Assembly: GCA_023846275.1 (NCBI GenBank)
Contig: JAIUJO010000082.1
Coordinates: 1,058,266 to 1,122,265 of the forward strand
Origin: Vanilla planifolia
Taxonomy: Eukaryota; Streptophyta; Magnoliopsida; Asparagales; Orchidaceae
Length of the DNA stretch: 64,000 nt
Direction: 5' to 3'
The notes beneath the pieces were generated by a model that was not told the origin of the DNA, searched no databases, and saw nothing but the letters and a program-made list of their open reading frames with translations. A program made the position numbers and the translations under genes. This document shows, piece by piece, positions 52,925-64,000 of this stretch (its first letter is position 1; each line of letters begins with the position of its first letter).

Positions 52925-54735
52925 GTTGTGGCCAATCACAATGTTCACCATATTAAGGCTCGCATTGGTAGCGTCATGTGAATTAGTAACCACTAGTAGG
53001 CTCCCTGTATAGCTAATCTTGAAACACAAAGAAAGATGTCTGACATGCTTGCTAGTCTAAAGGTGAGTAAACCTAAAAGGTGAAAGGAAGCTGAGTTATG
53101 GGATGCTTATTAAGGTGGTGATCCAATAACAGACCCAGATCTTTTATGGAGGGTTTAAATGAGAGCATGTCTATCAAAACAAAAAATATGGTGAACTATT
53201 CCTAAGTAGGTCAATGTCTGAGAAAACTCTGGTGAAGACCTTTGGCAACACTAATGTGAAATTTATCATTTGGCATGGTGTATGGGTCAAAGGCTAATAA
53301 ATCCATCTTGTAGTTCGTTCCCTTAAATGTTTTCCTTAACATAGTTCGAGGAACAATCGATGTTCTATCAGGTAAAGCCATTTACTAGAAGCCTTGAGGG
53401 CTCAATGCACTTGTCCTATCCCATACATTAAATTAGGAGGAGGGACCAACTTCCTCGATGTGTTGAGCCAAAGAATCTAGGCTCCAAGTGGATAATTTTT
53501 TGAAAGTGTAACTGGCAGTGTTGATGAAGTAAAAGTTGGGTTATCCTCTTCAATTGTGATCTAAACTAGAGCCTACAAATAATGTTGATCAATTAAGATA
53601 ATAATATGGTGGTCATGGAAGTTCAAGTCCAACAAGTGGATAAACCCTCACTCGTTGGATCAACAAGTCTCGAAATTGATTGCATTTGATCGTGTGATTA
53701 ACATCTATCTGTCTGTTCATTGCAACACCTTGATGAATAAGAGGCTGTAATAACCCCTACAAAAAGTCTGGCATGAGACCACATAGAACATTTGTTGGTG
53801 TACATTTTTGTTGTAGTAGATAATATTCAAATGAGAGCTTTAACAATCAACGCAAGAAAGGTTCCAAGTGTATGACACTTGAAAATTGGTTAGCTAATGA
53901 TAAGAGATGGGAGAAACCAGTTTGACAATGCCATTTGGCATGAAAATCGAAAGAACATCGGGTTAAATTTCTAAAGTTGTTACTTGGTGTTCCATGGAAA
54001 TAGGAATTTATTTAGAGACATAGCTAGAGGCCTTAGTAAGAGTAAATGTTTTTGCTTAATAGCCTATTGTTCTTAAAAATGGCCTAGCTTGGAGTAAGGC
54101 TCAGTGGTTTGAAGAGCAAGACATGTTGAGCATTGTCTGATGCATTCTCGATAAACCTTAAAAATCTTGATGATTGAGTTCCTTTGCAGACCAATCATAA
54201 TCATAACCACATAATGTTTGCAAGGTGAATAACCTTTTATCGATGGTGAAATGAAGTGAATGAAGCTGATAAAAGGTATTCATAACTTTTGGAAAATGAT
54301 TTTCCTAAGGAATGGGCATGAGAGTCATAGTCCCAAACTCATCGACTATCAATGGATAATTCAAGCTACTTATGCATTAACAAAAGGTTGATGCATGTTA
54401 ACTAGTCAATGGATTGGGAGTGGCCCTATGGGACCATCCCCGTAGCATTAAAAACTCCACTCAAAACTGGCACAAACATAAGGAATCTAACTATTTAATT
54501 ACAACAAGACATTGCGATTGTTCTCGAGGACGCTCATACAAACTAATTTCTAGAAAGTGCCATCAATGTCAAAGTGAAGAAATTCAACCATTTCTTGGTA
54601 AATGATGGGTGTCACTATGACTCTCTTAAGGTAACTAAATTCCTTATTATTAAATTTGTTATGCACATGAATAGATAAATGAGATTCCCACTATCCTTAC
54701 CTTTTATCCAATGAAGCCACAACAATAGGAATGAA
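52925..54735. repeat. 1.8-kb tandem duplication, unit A
   Basis: Unit A and the following unit B align along nearly their whole length at an offset of about 1,770-1,812 bp and about 65-70% identity by eye. Anchors in A are GGTAGCGTCATG (52,969), GTGAACTATTCCTAAGTAGG (53,191), GGTCATGGAAGTTCAAG (53,612) and GAATCTAACTATTTAATTAC (54,482). The sequence is less AT-rich than the satellite and shows no recognised protein domain on either strand. Family unknown; orientation is given as undetermined. Confidence 0.75.
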
Positions 54736-56500
54736 CTTGGTTGAATTGGTAGATGTTCCCTTAGTGAGGCTTGCATTGGTGACACCACATGCATTGGTGA
54801 TGACTAATGGGATCTGTCTCTACCATGTCTTCAAACATGGACTAAGAAGTTTGACATAATTACAAGTCTAAAGGTGACGAAGCCCAAAAATTAAGCAAGG
54901 AAGCTAACTTATGGTATCCTAGTTTAATGGGTATGCCACCAACTATCCCTTATACTTGGTGAAGGGCTAGAGTGAGAGCCGACCTAGTGAAACCTAAAAG
55001 ATTATGAACTATTCATAAGTAGGGCAATCCTAAGGAAACTCTATCGAAGGCCCACAATGATGCTAACATGCAAAGCATTTTTTCAAACTTAGGTGCACAA
55101 GTGAAAGACTAACTGAAGCATCTAGCACTTAGTTTCATTCAAAGTTTCCCTAACAATAACTAGAGCCATTGTCTGAGTTCCATTGAGTAATGCCATTGAC
55201 TAGAGTCATTGGAGGCAGGTTTCCCTTGACATATTCTCGTACCTTAAATTGGTATTAAGCCTTGATCTTATTGATGAGTTGAGCTAAGAAACTAGGCTTA
55301 AGGTTGCTACTTTTATGTAAGTATGGTTATTAGTGTGGGATGAACTAAAAGCATTATTATAATGTCCAACTACATGCTAACTTGGTGCCTACAAAATGTG
55401 TTAGACAATTAAGACAATAGAACAAAGGGTCATGGAAGTTGAAATTTACTAAGGAGTTGTAAGAGATCATGTTTTGAGTTAACTAGTACCAAAAATGGAT
55501 AATAGCTAAGAGTTCAACCCACACCTCCTTGTTGATGTAATGTAATGCCTTGACTAGTAGAAGGGTGCAATATCATTTTAAAAAAAAATGCCTAAGTTAG
55601 TGTGGATGAAAACTTTCAAGATAAAAAAAGGAAGGTTCCATGCGAGTGACACTAGCACATGGGTTTGTCCTAAGAGATGGAGAAAGCTTGTAAGAGATTA
55701 CCATTTTGTATGAGCTTTTAAAGGAAGTTGAGCAAAACTTCTATAAATGACATTTGGTAGTCAATGGAAGTAGCTAGTGGTACTAAGGTGTGAGTAGGGG
55801 ACTTTGGAAGTGTTGCCTTTTCTAATTACTATTGGCCTTAGAAACTAGTTAGCTTGAGGTAGGGCCAAGTAGATGGTAGAGACCATATGTTTAGAGGTGT
55901 CTGATGTGCCACAGATTACCCTTGAAGTTTACAATAGTTCAGTGCCTTCAAAACCCATTCGTACTCATATTGACACCATGTTTCCAAGGTGAACAACTTT
56001 TGTTCAATGGTGAAATTTAGGTAAGGGAAGTTGACAAAATACATTTGTAACTTTGGGAAAGGAATTGGCTCCAAGGAAAGGGCATGAGGGTCCCAACAAA
56101 AAGCCATCAATTGTTGATGGATTACTCCAGCTACACATGCACATAGATTAGGTCGACGCATCTCCATTAGCCAAAACATTTGGAGCAACCCATACAGAGC
56201 CCTTTCACTAGCATTGAATAGTTGACTCAAAATTGGTAAAAACATAAGAATCTTATTATTTAGTTATAATAAAGCAATGTGATGGGCCTTAAAGATGTTC
56301 ATGAAATGTGATTTCTTCATAGTGCTCTTAATGTTAAAGTGAAAAAATTCAACAAAGCACATGTAAATAATAGGAGTCATTATGACTATCTTAAAGTAGC
56401 TAAATACATCATCATCTAATTCGTGATGCACATGAATTGATTAATGAGATTTCAACTACCCTATCTATAATCTAGTGAAATCAAAACCACGATAATAGGC
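54736..56500. repeat. 1.8-kb tandem duplication, unit B
   Basis: Direct repeat of unit A. Matching anchors are GGTGACACCACATG (54,778), ATGAACTATTCATAAGTAGG (55,004), GGTCATGGAAGTTGAAA (55,428) and GAATCTTATTATTTAGTTAT (56,250). The minus strand has the longest open frame of the right half outside microsatellite sequence, 56,245-55,916 (109 codons, rich in aromatic residues, with PIPFPKLQMYFVNFPYLNF). The matching stretch of unit A is not open, so it may be chance. It is not matched to any family here. After 56,500 a few dozen bases weakly resemble the start of another unit. Confidence 0.75.
55916..56245 (-). CDS. Hypothetical open frame in repeat unit B, not recognised
   Basis: This is a 109-codon frame from ATG to a stop, starting MFLPILSQLFNASERALYGL. 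It has an even mix of aromatic and polar residues, several Trp and Cys, a PIPFPKLQMYFVNFPYLNF stretch near residues 62-80, and no signal peptide or long membrane segment. Composition is more protein-like than the Ile/Phe/Leu frames of the satellite, so it may be a piece of an old coding region carried by the 1.8-kb repeat. The other repeat unit is not open in the same place and no upstream or downstream exon was seen, so an active gene is unlikely. Confidence 0.2.
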   Translation of the reverse strand: MFLPILSQLFNASERALYGLLQMFWLMEMRRPNLCACVAGVIHQQLMAFCWDPHALSLEPIPFPKLQMYFVNFPYLNFTIEQKLFTLETWCQYEYEWVLKALNYCKLQG

Positions 56501-57870
56501 TATGTAGAACCAACAGGGAAAGAAATCTTGCCTTGAATGGTTGACCCTAGCATAGCACATTGTAAGGTGGAAGATTGATTGCGATGGATCGTCTGTTAAA
56601 CGATAATGAAGGTGTCCTAAGTTGATCAATGAGAAAAAAAAAATCATGTGGAACAAAATGTTAAAATCTCTTGTGATTCTAAATTCTAATGTAAATAATA
56701 ACCATGAAAGCAAGGCCTATCAATCCTTTGGGCTTTCAAAATTTGAGGCTAAAGGTGTAAAAGAAGTTATGGTAAAGATAACTAGTTTGTGGTAGCCAAG
56801 CACTCATCGCAATGTAGCTTTTTTATCATTGATGTTGGCTTTTCCTATCATTGTAAAGAATAATTCACTAAGTATTAGCTTAGTCACCCTCCTATTAGGA
56901 ATGTGCATTAGGTTTAGACCAATATGGGGGAAGTTAGTTTTACCTGTTTGATGAATGTGTCATGATAGTAACCAACCTAGTATTAGAGAAACTATTAATT
57001 CACACATTTGTTCATTACACTTGTCTTAAAAGTCAATGGTGTGAAGTTATCATGCGTAGGATTATGATTGAAGGTCTTTAAGTCAGAATTGAATCTTCAA
57101 AGTGATGCTTAGGCCTTTTGTTCGCTTATTAGCAAATAATAATGGCTTCGTAGCCCGAGAGTACATGACCACTGGCTCGCTTTGTGTTTTGGAAAGTTGT
57201 ATGATTTTAGCACTATAAGAAATGATAATTCAGTATGAATGATGGTAGAATCCTTCGTAGATGACATAAATTTGTAACAAGAGATTATAAGTGGTAAAGT
57301 GGCCTTACAAACAATGATTCATTGAGATCCTACCATATGTTGTAGTAAATTCGTCCCCTCAAAGACATTGACATCATAATAGTTTCAAAACACCCCTTGC
57401 TCACTTGTAGGCTTTCTTGCTTGCTTACTCTGTTGCCCGCTTAGTCTACATGCATTATTTGTTGTAATATTTCATGTTGAACTTCATGTGGTAATTTGTC
57501 TGATACTTTCCATGATACTTGTTGCAATACTATAAGATTCATGTTGTACCCCTTGGAGGCTTGTCTAAGTGCAATGTTGAATTGCCTCACAATGTTGTTC
57601 ACAAAACTTAGATGGTGTAGTATAAGAATTATAGTATTTTTCCATTTTTAGAAATTGTCATGTTCCCTTGAGACCCAACCTTGTGTCATAGTAGATTAAT
57701 CACCACAAACCCTAGGTCTTCACATAAGGTTGAAAATTTTCTCTCAATTGTCACATCCATTATTAAAGTAGTACCTAATGTGGTTGTATATGTGTGGCAC
57801 AAAGTTTCATTATTTATGCATTATTCATCACTTCTTATTACTTGGGTATGGTGGTGATGTCACTCTTTAG
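56500..57870. other. Unrecognised intergenic stretch
   Basis: About 1.4 kb holding no recognised domain, RNA gene or repeat unit. One minus-strand frame (56,713-56,465, 82 codons) has no recognised content. Base composition matches the rest of the right half. Confidence 0.4.
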
Positions 57871-58182
57871 GGATATTTACCTCCTTCCTTTATGGAATAG
57901 TTTCAAATTGCAATCTACAAGGGGCAATTTTTGACGCAGTATGGCTTGCATAAACTGTAACATAGATGATGTAATATGTACAAGGTTTTGTGAAGTGCCA
58001 TGAGCTTATGCAGTTTTGCTCATGACAAAGTACTAGGCACAGTACAGCACTGTGCCTACATATGGTAGCCAATCCTCGTACACCCTTCTACCTCTTTTAT
58101 ATGTGGTTTGTTGGGCCAGAAAGATGTAACTTTTTTTTGGTAATTTTACTTTTCCAATAGTTGGTTAGAGGATAAGGTGACA
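57870..58182. repeat. ~313-bp tandem repeat, unit 1
   Basis: The unit contains GCAATCTACAAGGGGCAAT (57,910), then GATGTAATATGTACAAGGTT and GTGAAGTGCCATGAGC. The same order of boxes recurs about 313 bp downstream. Several long CA/TG-rich boxes distinguish it from the 420-bp satellite. No coding content was recognised. Confidence 0.6.
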
Positions 58183-58500
58183 CCATATTTGGAGACTTGT
58201 CCTCATAGAATTATTATAATATGCAATCCATAAGGGGCAATGCATAGTAGAATTTTACCCACAGTGAATTAAGAATTGGATGGTGCAATATGTGATAGAA
58301 TTTGTCCATGATGTGATGCCACCAGAGTTGCACACTACCGCAGGTGCAAGTGAGGCAAAGCACTTGGTGGAGTGCAACATTCTTGCACGTGGAAGCTAGT
58401 ACTCTTGTGCCTTATGATAAACTATGCCCATGGTGATTAGGATACTTGTCCATTTTTGAAGTTCCACTCTTTGCACACTACATTATGAATTATGGTATGT
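58183..58500. repeat. ~313-bp tandem repeat, unit 2 and a partial third
   Basis: The boxes are GCAATCCATAAGGGGCAAT (58,223), GGTGCAATATGTGATAGAAT and CCATGATGTGATGCCAC, matching unit 1 in order. From about 58,440 a further, weaker and shorter unit seems to begin at GATACTTGTCC followed by GGTATGTAATTTTACTCATG. Divergence is high, so only the first two units are well supported. Confidence 0.5.
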
Positions 58501-58699
58501 AATTTTACTCATGTTGTAGCAAAATTTTTGTGCTTCCATGTGTGCACTATAGTGTCCTTCCTATACATTTGTCCTTTCTAGTGTTACATGTGGTGGTATC
58601 TTATTGTTTGGTGTGGTGGCTTTCTAGACACACTTCATTTTGTGGCATAAATGTATAACTCTTATAAACAATTATCATCATTTGGGACTGCTAATGTAG

Positions 58700-60815
58700 A
58701 AATAAGGTGCCATTTTAATGACAACTTGACTTGGTGTAATGTCTAATTGTCGATCCTTTTTTACCACTCTATAGATTGTTTGTTGTGATATTTGCCTATG
58801 TCACATTGAAACTTTAGCGGTGTGAAGTGCATGCAACCATTTGTTTGTTGGGCTTATTGTTAACTCTGCATGATATGACTTATAGTGTCAAGCATCACTG
58901 GCATTTTGTGCCTTCCAGTGGATGTGTTATGTGGGGGCCCAACAAACGTGACTTCTTAGTTCTTGAACTACAAGTTTTTAAAGTGATTAACATGATTTTT
59001 CTTGGTGATTGGCCAAGTTTTAAGCACATAGTTTTTTTTTCTTTCTTTTCATTGATATTGGAGAAAAAATTTGTAGAAACATAAGTCATGCTAAACATCT
59101 TCAATTTGGAAGGCATAACACTTTTTAGTCTTTTTAATGGTCACTTAATTAGTGTGGGCCATTATGGATCATTTGTATTTTTATGCCATTTTACTAATGC
59201 TTGTTTCATTTCATACCAAGTGGGTGCTAACCAAGGCCTTCATCCTTTGTTAGACCCTTTATGCTTCTAATTGTATTTCTTTGAAGCTCTTTTGGCTACA
59301 TAATTGGATTGGATTTAGACCTGTTTTGCACAACTGAATTTTTTTTTATGATGCTACTTCTTATGACTTCGCTACCTCTTCGTATGGTCATACATTATGT
59401 GCAGTGCTTTTCCATTTAATTGAACCTTCCTAAGGAGGAACTTCATATATTCCCTACTTTTTTATCAGGCAGATAGGTTCTGTTAAATTTTTTTGTTAAC
59501 ACCACACTTCTCCTTTGAGGAACTGCTAGCATTCTATAATGCTATTGAATGTGTAATCATCCCAACTATCATGTTGGCTTGGTCTTGGAAATTACTCATT
59601 TTGGTCTTCATTTTTTGCCATGAATGGTTGTCATCGAAGAATGCAATTTTCAAAAGGCAACATTTTAGAAGAGAAGGTATGGTACCCCAACTTGGGATCA
59701 GTCGCTCTTTCTTTATGGAGTATTGCTAAACATGATGAATATATCAACCATCACAAGAAGTGCCACTAGGAACTATAATTTTGTGTTACTACTAATCGAT
59801 CCTATCATTAATCATATGCTTTTCTCAAAGATTAAGCCATGCATGTGCATGTATGAACAATTTTAGACTTTGAAACTATTAAAGGTTGAATAAATCAATT
59901 ATAATTTGCTTGATGGTAAATGTTGCTCAAACAACCATTATAATTCCCAAGATAATATATGCACTAAACCCTATCTTTTGGATGGGAAGCATTTATATTC
60001 ACTCATCTCATTGACATTTTAAGATGACTTAGTAGATCACACAACCTTTGTGCTAATAATAATCATTCAAATTTCTTGCATATCAATGCTTGATGGCTGG
60101 ATTTGGGCCTACCATGGCGGTGATATATGATAGAGAGTTAGGGTTCAATTTTAGAGAGGGAGCCTACGAGATGACTACCACATCCAAGGAAGGTTTCAAG
60201 CACACAAATTACCTAATTTTGACAAAGGAAGGTAGTGAATATATAATAAACATGGGCTCCATGAGTCTAGTAATTGGAATGAGCACAATATATTTCCCTT
60301 AATGAGAGTCCATTAGTGGTTAAGCCTAGTACCTGTAACCATGGTATATTAAGCTCTAGTAGTATATATTTAAGTTTTTGTAGTTAAGGAGATCATTGTC
60401 AGACCTTGGTTTGGCTCTACCAGTTAGTCCTCCTTTTTATGTGGACAACCCACCTTGATCCTTTTTTGATGATGTGTCTTACCATAGCTCGTTTGTCACT
60501 CCTAAAGATCATTACTTTAAGAAAATTAGGGTTCTGAAATAAAGCTAGACTCTTGACACATTAGCATGGGATGACATCACCAGTTTTGATCCTACTATGA
60601 TGAATTTAGGTTCATAGTAAAATTCAAATTGAATGACATGAGAATTCATATTTCATATTTGGAGGTGCAATTCTTTGATTTATGAAAGATAAATCACCAT
60701 GAAAGTTGTTTCCAATGATGTTTTTATTAATCAAGAATGAAAGTTGGGGACCTGAAGATAATCAGATCTCATCCATGTGTCCACCAAAAACCATGGCAAC
60801 CAAGGATAAGTGAAA
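58700..60815. other. Unrecognised stretch before LINE copy 3
   Basis: About 2.1 kb with no recognised domain. Plus-strand frames at 58,827-59,084 (85 codons), 59,493-59,729 (78 codons) and 60,090-60,302 (70 codons, MMAGFGPTMAVIYDRELGF at its start) have mixed composition but no known motif. The last has the most even amino-acid use and could be a fragment of an old exon. No splice pattern, promoter or terminator could be supported. Confidence 0.35.
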
Positions 60816-61196
60816 ATTTCTCTTTGTACTCCATTTTCATCTCATGATAAATCAAAGTCTTTGGGTTGCTTGTTAAAGTATGGTCAAAGTCTACATCATA
60901 CTCTTCTTAAGGAGGATGATATATAAAATAATTAAAAAGATGAAGTTAAAGTGTTTTGGGAAGAACCATTCCCAAGTTCCAAACAAAATCACACAAACGT
61001 GTGCATTGAGCAACCTAATATACAACGCAATGACCTTGGTGCTCTATATGGGATTCTTTTGAAGAACAGCATACTCGAGAAATATGTATTGACAATATGG
61101 TTGGAATAATGTTTGTTGCAGACAAAACATACTAGTTAACTATAACAATAGCTATAGTTGAATCTAATTCAGTCGCCACTACATTGACATAAGAAC

Positions 61197-61394
61197 TCAA
61201 ATTCTTAGAATTTCCATTGCTTCAAGAAAAGTAAAAACCTCCACCATAAAAGCTAGATAGGAAGCAAAGGTGTCTCCAATAATAGTACTAGGTTTATGTA
61301 TGTGATCTCGTGCAACAATAACAATTCCAACTTTCAAGTTCTCATGCACAGCTATGTCACAACTAAATTTAATCCACCCATTGGAGGACTCCAA
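61197..61394 (-). pseudogene. LINE copy 3 RNase H, best preserved domain
   Basis: This 65-codon open stretch is a clear plant LINE RNase H (RVT_3 type). NGWIKFSCDIAV corresponds to the first strand and its catalytic Asp (the D in SCDIA), VGIVIVARDH to the second strand with ARD-H, and GDTFASYLAFMVEVFTFLEA to the helix that starts with an E-A-rich motif; the second catalytic position (normally Glu in N-x-A-E) is altered but MVEV-x3-LEA remains. The Met is not the real start: the frame is the C-terminal part of ORF2. Family length is about 120 residues, so roughly half is open here. Confidence 0.85.
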
Positions 61395-61679
61395 TAATCT
61401 GTAACAAATGGCTCATTAAGGCCTCCGGAGCCCTCACATGATGTGATCAAAGAGTTGTAGCAAGTAGCAAAAATGCAAATGTTTCATTGAGGTGAAGTTA
61501 AATTGAATACCTTTTCCACATGTGCCTAAAAATTCCTATTACACCAAAGGTGGACTAAAGATAAAGAAGCATAGTTGATTGCTTGAGAAGTTGTAGTTAT
61601 TTGCTCACTCATACAAATCTAAATAAGAGCTCAAAGAAGGATGTGACATTTGTACAGTTAATCCCACAAAAAATGCAAT

Positions 61680-61800
61680 CTTTTACAATGCTATTTTGAT
61701 AGGAGTTCTTTGACAATATGGCACTCCAAGAAAATGTAGCAATCCCTCTCATAAAAAGTTTAGACATCTCAATCCCTCTTATAAATAGTTAGGTGGGAGT
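61680..61800 (-). pseudogene. LINE copy 3 zf-RVT remnant
   Basis: The minus strand reads EGLLHFLGVPYCQRT in one frame, corresponding to E-x-x-x-H-x4-C-x-A of zf-RVT. A downstream match to copy 1 (CTCCATAAGAAAATGTTTAC at 61,827 against CTCCATAAGAATATGTTAAC) supports the placement. Confidence 0.5.
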
Positions 61801-62569
61801 AGGAATTAATGATAGTCTCCATAAGAAAATGTTTACTTGAGATTGCACGTGCACTTTCCAAACTATTATGACCTCCTTCATTGATTGATTATAGCTCATA
61901 TACATGTTTTTGTATAGTGACCTTTTTATCCTCTCTTAATTTGAGGTATACATATCCATTTCATTAAACTTAGCCCAAGGAGAATACAAAAATTAAAATA
62001 CCAAATTAAGTAGGAATAACTTCTAAAACATTTTTTGATCCCAAACCCTATGCTCCTTAACTAGCTATAATGCAAATGTTATATTTTCCACATCCATGTT
62101 AAGATAGGTTGGCCAAGGTGTAATAAGAAAGATGCTATGCCAATTATCCAATAAAAAAGAAACAAAATTATCTACAACATTCTACTAAACTATATTTTTT
62201 GTGTTCTAGAGGATTGCAAATTTAAGTAAATTGCATCTATGAGATAAACTGGTGGGAATATGAAAAGTATTATATGTCATGAAGAATTTGTGGATGAAGG
62301 TCTAAATCAACAAAAACAATTCCCAAGAAATAGTTCGCCTACAATATTTTGCAACCAAAGTTGACTGGCAACTTGACAAAATATGAAATTCAAGTCTCTC
62401 ATAAACTTTACACATAGTTACCATTTCCTATCAAGCATAGTGCATTACGTTATTGTCATTTTATCAACTACATAAGTGATGTCAAACAATTCCTTCAACT
62501 TTGCAAAAGTGTACATAAGAATTAATGTGAGAGCAACTAGTAAAAAGGAATAAAAGCAATTATTATGCC

Positions 62570-63080
62570 AATCATGACAATATGACCTGTCATTAATAGT
62601 GACCCTATCATGCCTTTTGGCACACAATTTTAACATTATTTGAAATGAAATTAAAGCCTTTTTCTTCGAAAGTTTTGTTGTAGAAATTAGTATTCTTAGA
62701 TTTTTTGATTTAGGGGCATGATGCATATGCTGGTTTTGTACATTTTTTCATTACTATTTAAATCATGTTGTAGAAGCTAATGAGACAAAATTGCTCAAGT
62801 TTGGATGCTTTTTGAACATTAAGGATGAGTATGACTAGTGTGTCATTCCAACATTTAAACATAATGCCATCTTTAAATAAATGTTTCACTACTATAACCA
62901 TTCCTACTTATGTGACCTTCTAATAACCACGCACAAACTCATATGAGATAATGTCCATGCTAAAGAATTTATTTCTTTTGATGGACACCTTGATAGATCC
63001 ATTCCAACATCATTGATTGGATCCACAAGTGCAGCCATTTTTCACTATCAATAGTTATAAAAGCTAGAAAGTAAGACCAC
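62570..63080 (-). pseudogene. LINE copy 3 RT fragments with palm deleted
   Basis: GACAATATGACCTGTCATTA (62,577) matches GACAATATGTCTTGCCATCA of copy 2 (45,152) in the thumb-side region. The fingers follow from about 62,790 to 63,000, where the minus strand carries the degenerate W.D.LVILI-x-NVQ block. In copy 2 these two landmarks are about 867 bp apart; here they are about 221 bp apart, so motifs A to C have been deleted. The frame at 62,726-62,445 (93 codons) covers part of the remaining thumb side. Confidence 0.65.
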
Positions 63081-63189
63081 TCCTTGTTGAAAACTTACAT
63101 AAGAATTTCCTTAATCTAAGTTTGGAGGCCACAAGTTCACCAATGACACTATGAAGTTTGTGGATATAATTACTCCTCAAAGATGAGGT

Positions 63190-63832
63190 ATCTATCACTT
63201 AGAAAGGCTTGCATATCATTTATATCTAGGAAGTATCTATCCAACCTTTCATGGATACAAGCATTCTTCTCCTTTTTTTTGGTGCCAAGTAAATAGAATA
63301 TTAACAAAATACAAGTCATTTAGATGAAAATCATTAATAAAGCTAGAGAATTCATACTAAGACTAGCTTTAATAGAATTGTTTCACCTTTTTATTTTCAT
63401 ATGCAAGGAAGGCATTGAAGGCTTCTACAAAAAGTAGAATTCCACAAAGATTTTAGTGTTTCTAATTTTCTCCAAAGTTGGTTAGTAGTTTTTATGGTCT
63501 TTTGATGCATACATAGCACAACAATTCCAGATCTTATTACTCCCAGATCTTACTTAGATACTAACCACTTGTGAAGAGTGATCTACAATTTAAAGCATGA
63601 CCCAATTCCTTCATAATACTATAATACCTTTAGAATGCTTGGTTTAATATTGAACAAATTAGTTTTAGTTTCTACCAAAAATTTGATCCACCTCACACCA
63701 TTTAGTGGTTTCCACATGAGTTTCCAATAGAACAACCACAAAGACCCTATTCTTCCTTGCCAAATGCTACAAGTAGCTATGGGAACTCACTACTTTGGTC
63801 CCATAGATGTCCCACACTAAAAATGAAATCAT
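63190..63832 (-). pseudogene. LINE copy 3 endonuclease N-terminal part, with ORF2 start
   Basis: The ATG at 63,832-63,830 begins MISFLVWDIYGTKVVSSHS, matching MVTFVAWNIRGIRDKKSH of copy 2 in frame; WNIRG has become WDIYG. The box AAGGCTTGCATATC near 63,205 lies 609 bp from the Trp codon, the same distance as GGATGCTTGCATACC in copy 2, so this half is intact in length. The C-terminal part with the SDH motif is missing through deletion. Confidence 0.75.
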
Positions 63833-64000
63833 AATTTAGTAGTAAAAATACATTGCCCCTAACAACAATGTTTATCTTTACTGCACAACTTATCCTTACC
63901 AAATCTACATTTTAGTGGCATAAAAATTTTAAAATAGCACATAAAGCAAAGAAAATTAATGAAATTGATCACATAATTTTGATACTACAAGCTTTCTTAA

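Larger units (their letters stand above)
60820..64000 (-). mobile_element. LINE copy 3 (plant L1 type), internally deleted, runs off window
   Basis: Third member of the family, in the same orientation as copies 1 and 2. From 3' to 5' on plus coordinates it shows the shared 3' region (60,865-61,100), RNase H (61,197-61,394), zf-RVT (about 61,680-61,800), a shortened RT (about 62,570-63,080) and endonuclease with the ORF2 start at 63,832. Compared with copies 1 and 2 it lacks about 480 bp between the endonuclease N-terminal half and the RT fingers (junction near 63,170-63,200), and about 650 bp of RT palm including motif C (junction near 62,700-62,790). ORF1 lies beyond the window. With both deletions it cannot have coded for a working protein, though they may have come after insertion. 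Confidence 0.83.

Noticed and set aside
60090-60302. 70-codon frame as a real small gene
   Set aside because: Composition is protein-like but there is no recognised motif, promoter or neighbouring exon; kept only as a note in the stretch before LINE copy 3.

Overview
The window looks like nuclear intergenic DNA from a plant with a repeat-rich genome. The best evidence is three decayed LINEs of the plant L1 type: ORF1 with a DUF4283-like region and a zinc knuckle, and ORF2 with endonuclease, reverse transcriptase, zf-RVT and a plant-type RNase H. No intact host gene, tRNA, rRNA or CRISPR was found. The extreme decay of every repeat suggests old insertions that were never purged, as in gymnosperms, but placing it below plant is a guess.

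Left half (1 to about 35.9 kb), very AT-rich. This is dominated by one ancient tandem repeat with a reconstructed monomer of about 420 bp; copies now sit about 290-470 bp apart. It runs forward at 1-5,260, inverted at about 8,180-14,170, forward again at 14,175-33,030, and forward at 34,187-35,925. Two non-satellite islands interrupt it (5,275-8,180 and 33,044-34,174). The monomer has a conserved inverted repeat around CTCATCTCGATGAG. The first 1.2 kb of the window is repeated about 31.83 kb downstream at much higher identity than monomers share with each other, so a segmental duplication overlies the old array.

Junction (35.93-36.53 kb). A 600-bp imperfect (TTC)n/(GAA)n tract begins inside a satellite monomer and ends inside the RNase H region of the first LINE. 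Base composition shifts here.

Right half (36.5-64 kb), less AT-rich. Three related LINEs lie on the minus strand: copy 1 (about 36.54-43.4 kb), copy 2 (about 43.7-50.6 kb) and copy 3 (from about 60.82 kb past the window end). Copy 1 has lost its 3' end at the GAA tract. Copy 2 has a 230-bp tandem duplication inside the RT. Copy 3 has two internal deletions. Between copies 2 and 3 is about 10 kb of unrecognised DNA with a diverged 1.8-kb tandem duplication (52.9-56.5 kb) and a smaller tandem repeat of about 313 bp near 58 kb.

The parts do not form a working pathway. The best candidate for something undescribed is the 420-bp satellite with its inverted-repeat core, block inversion and embedded islands; the unidentified 1.8-kb repeat comes second.
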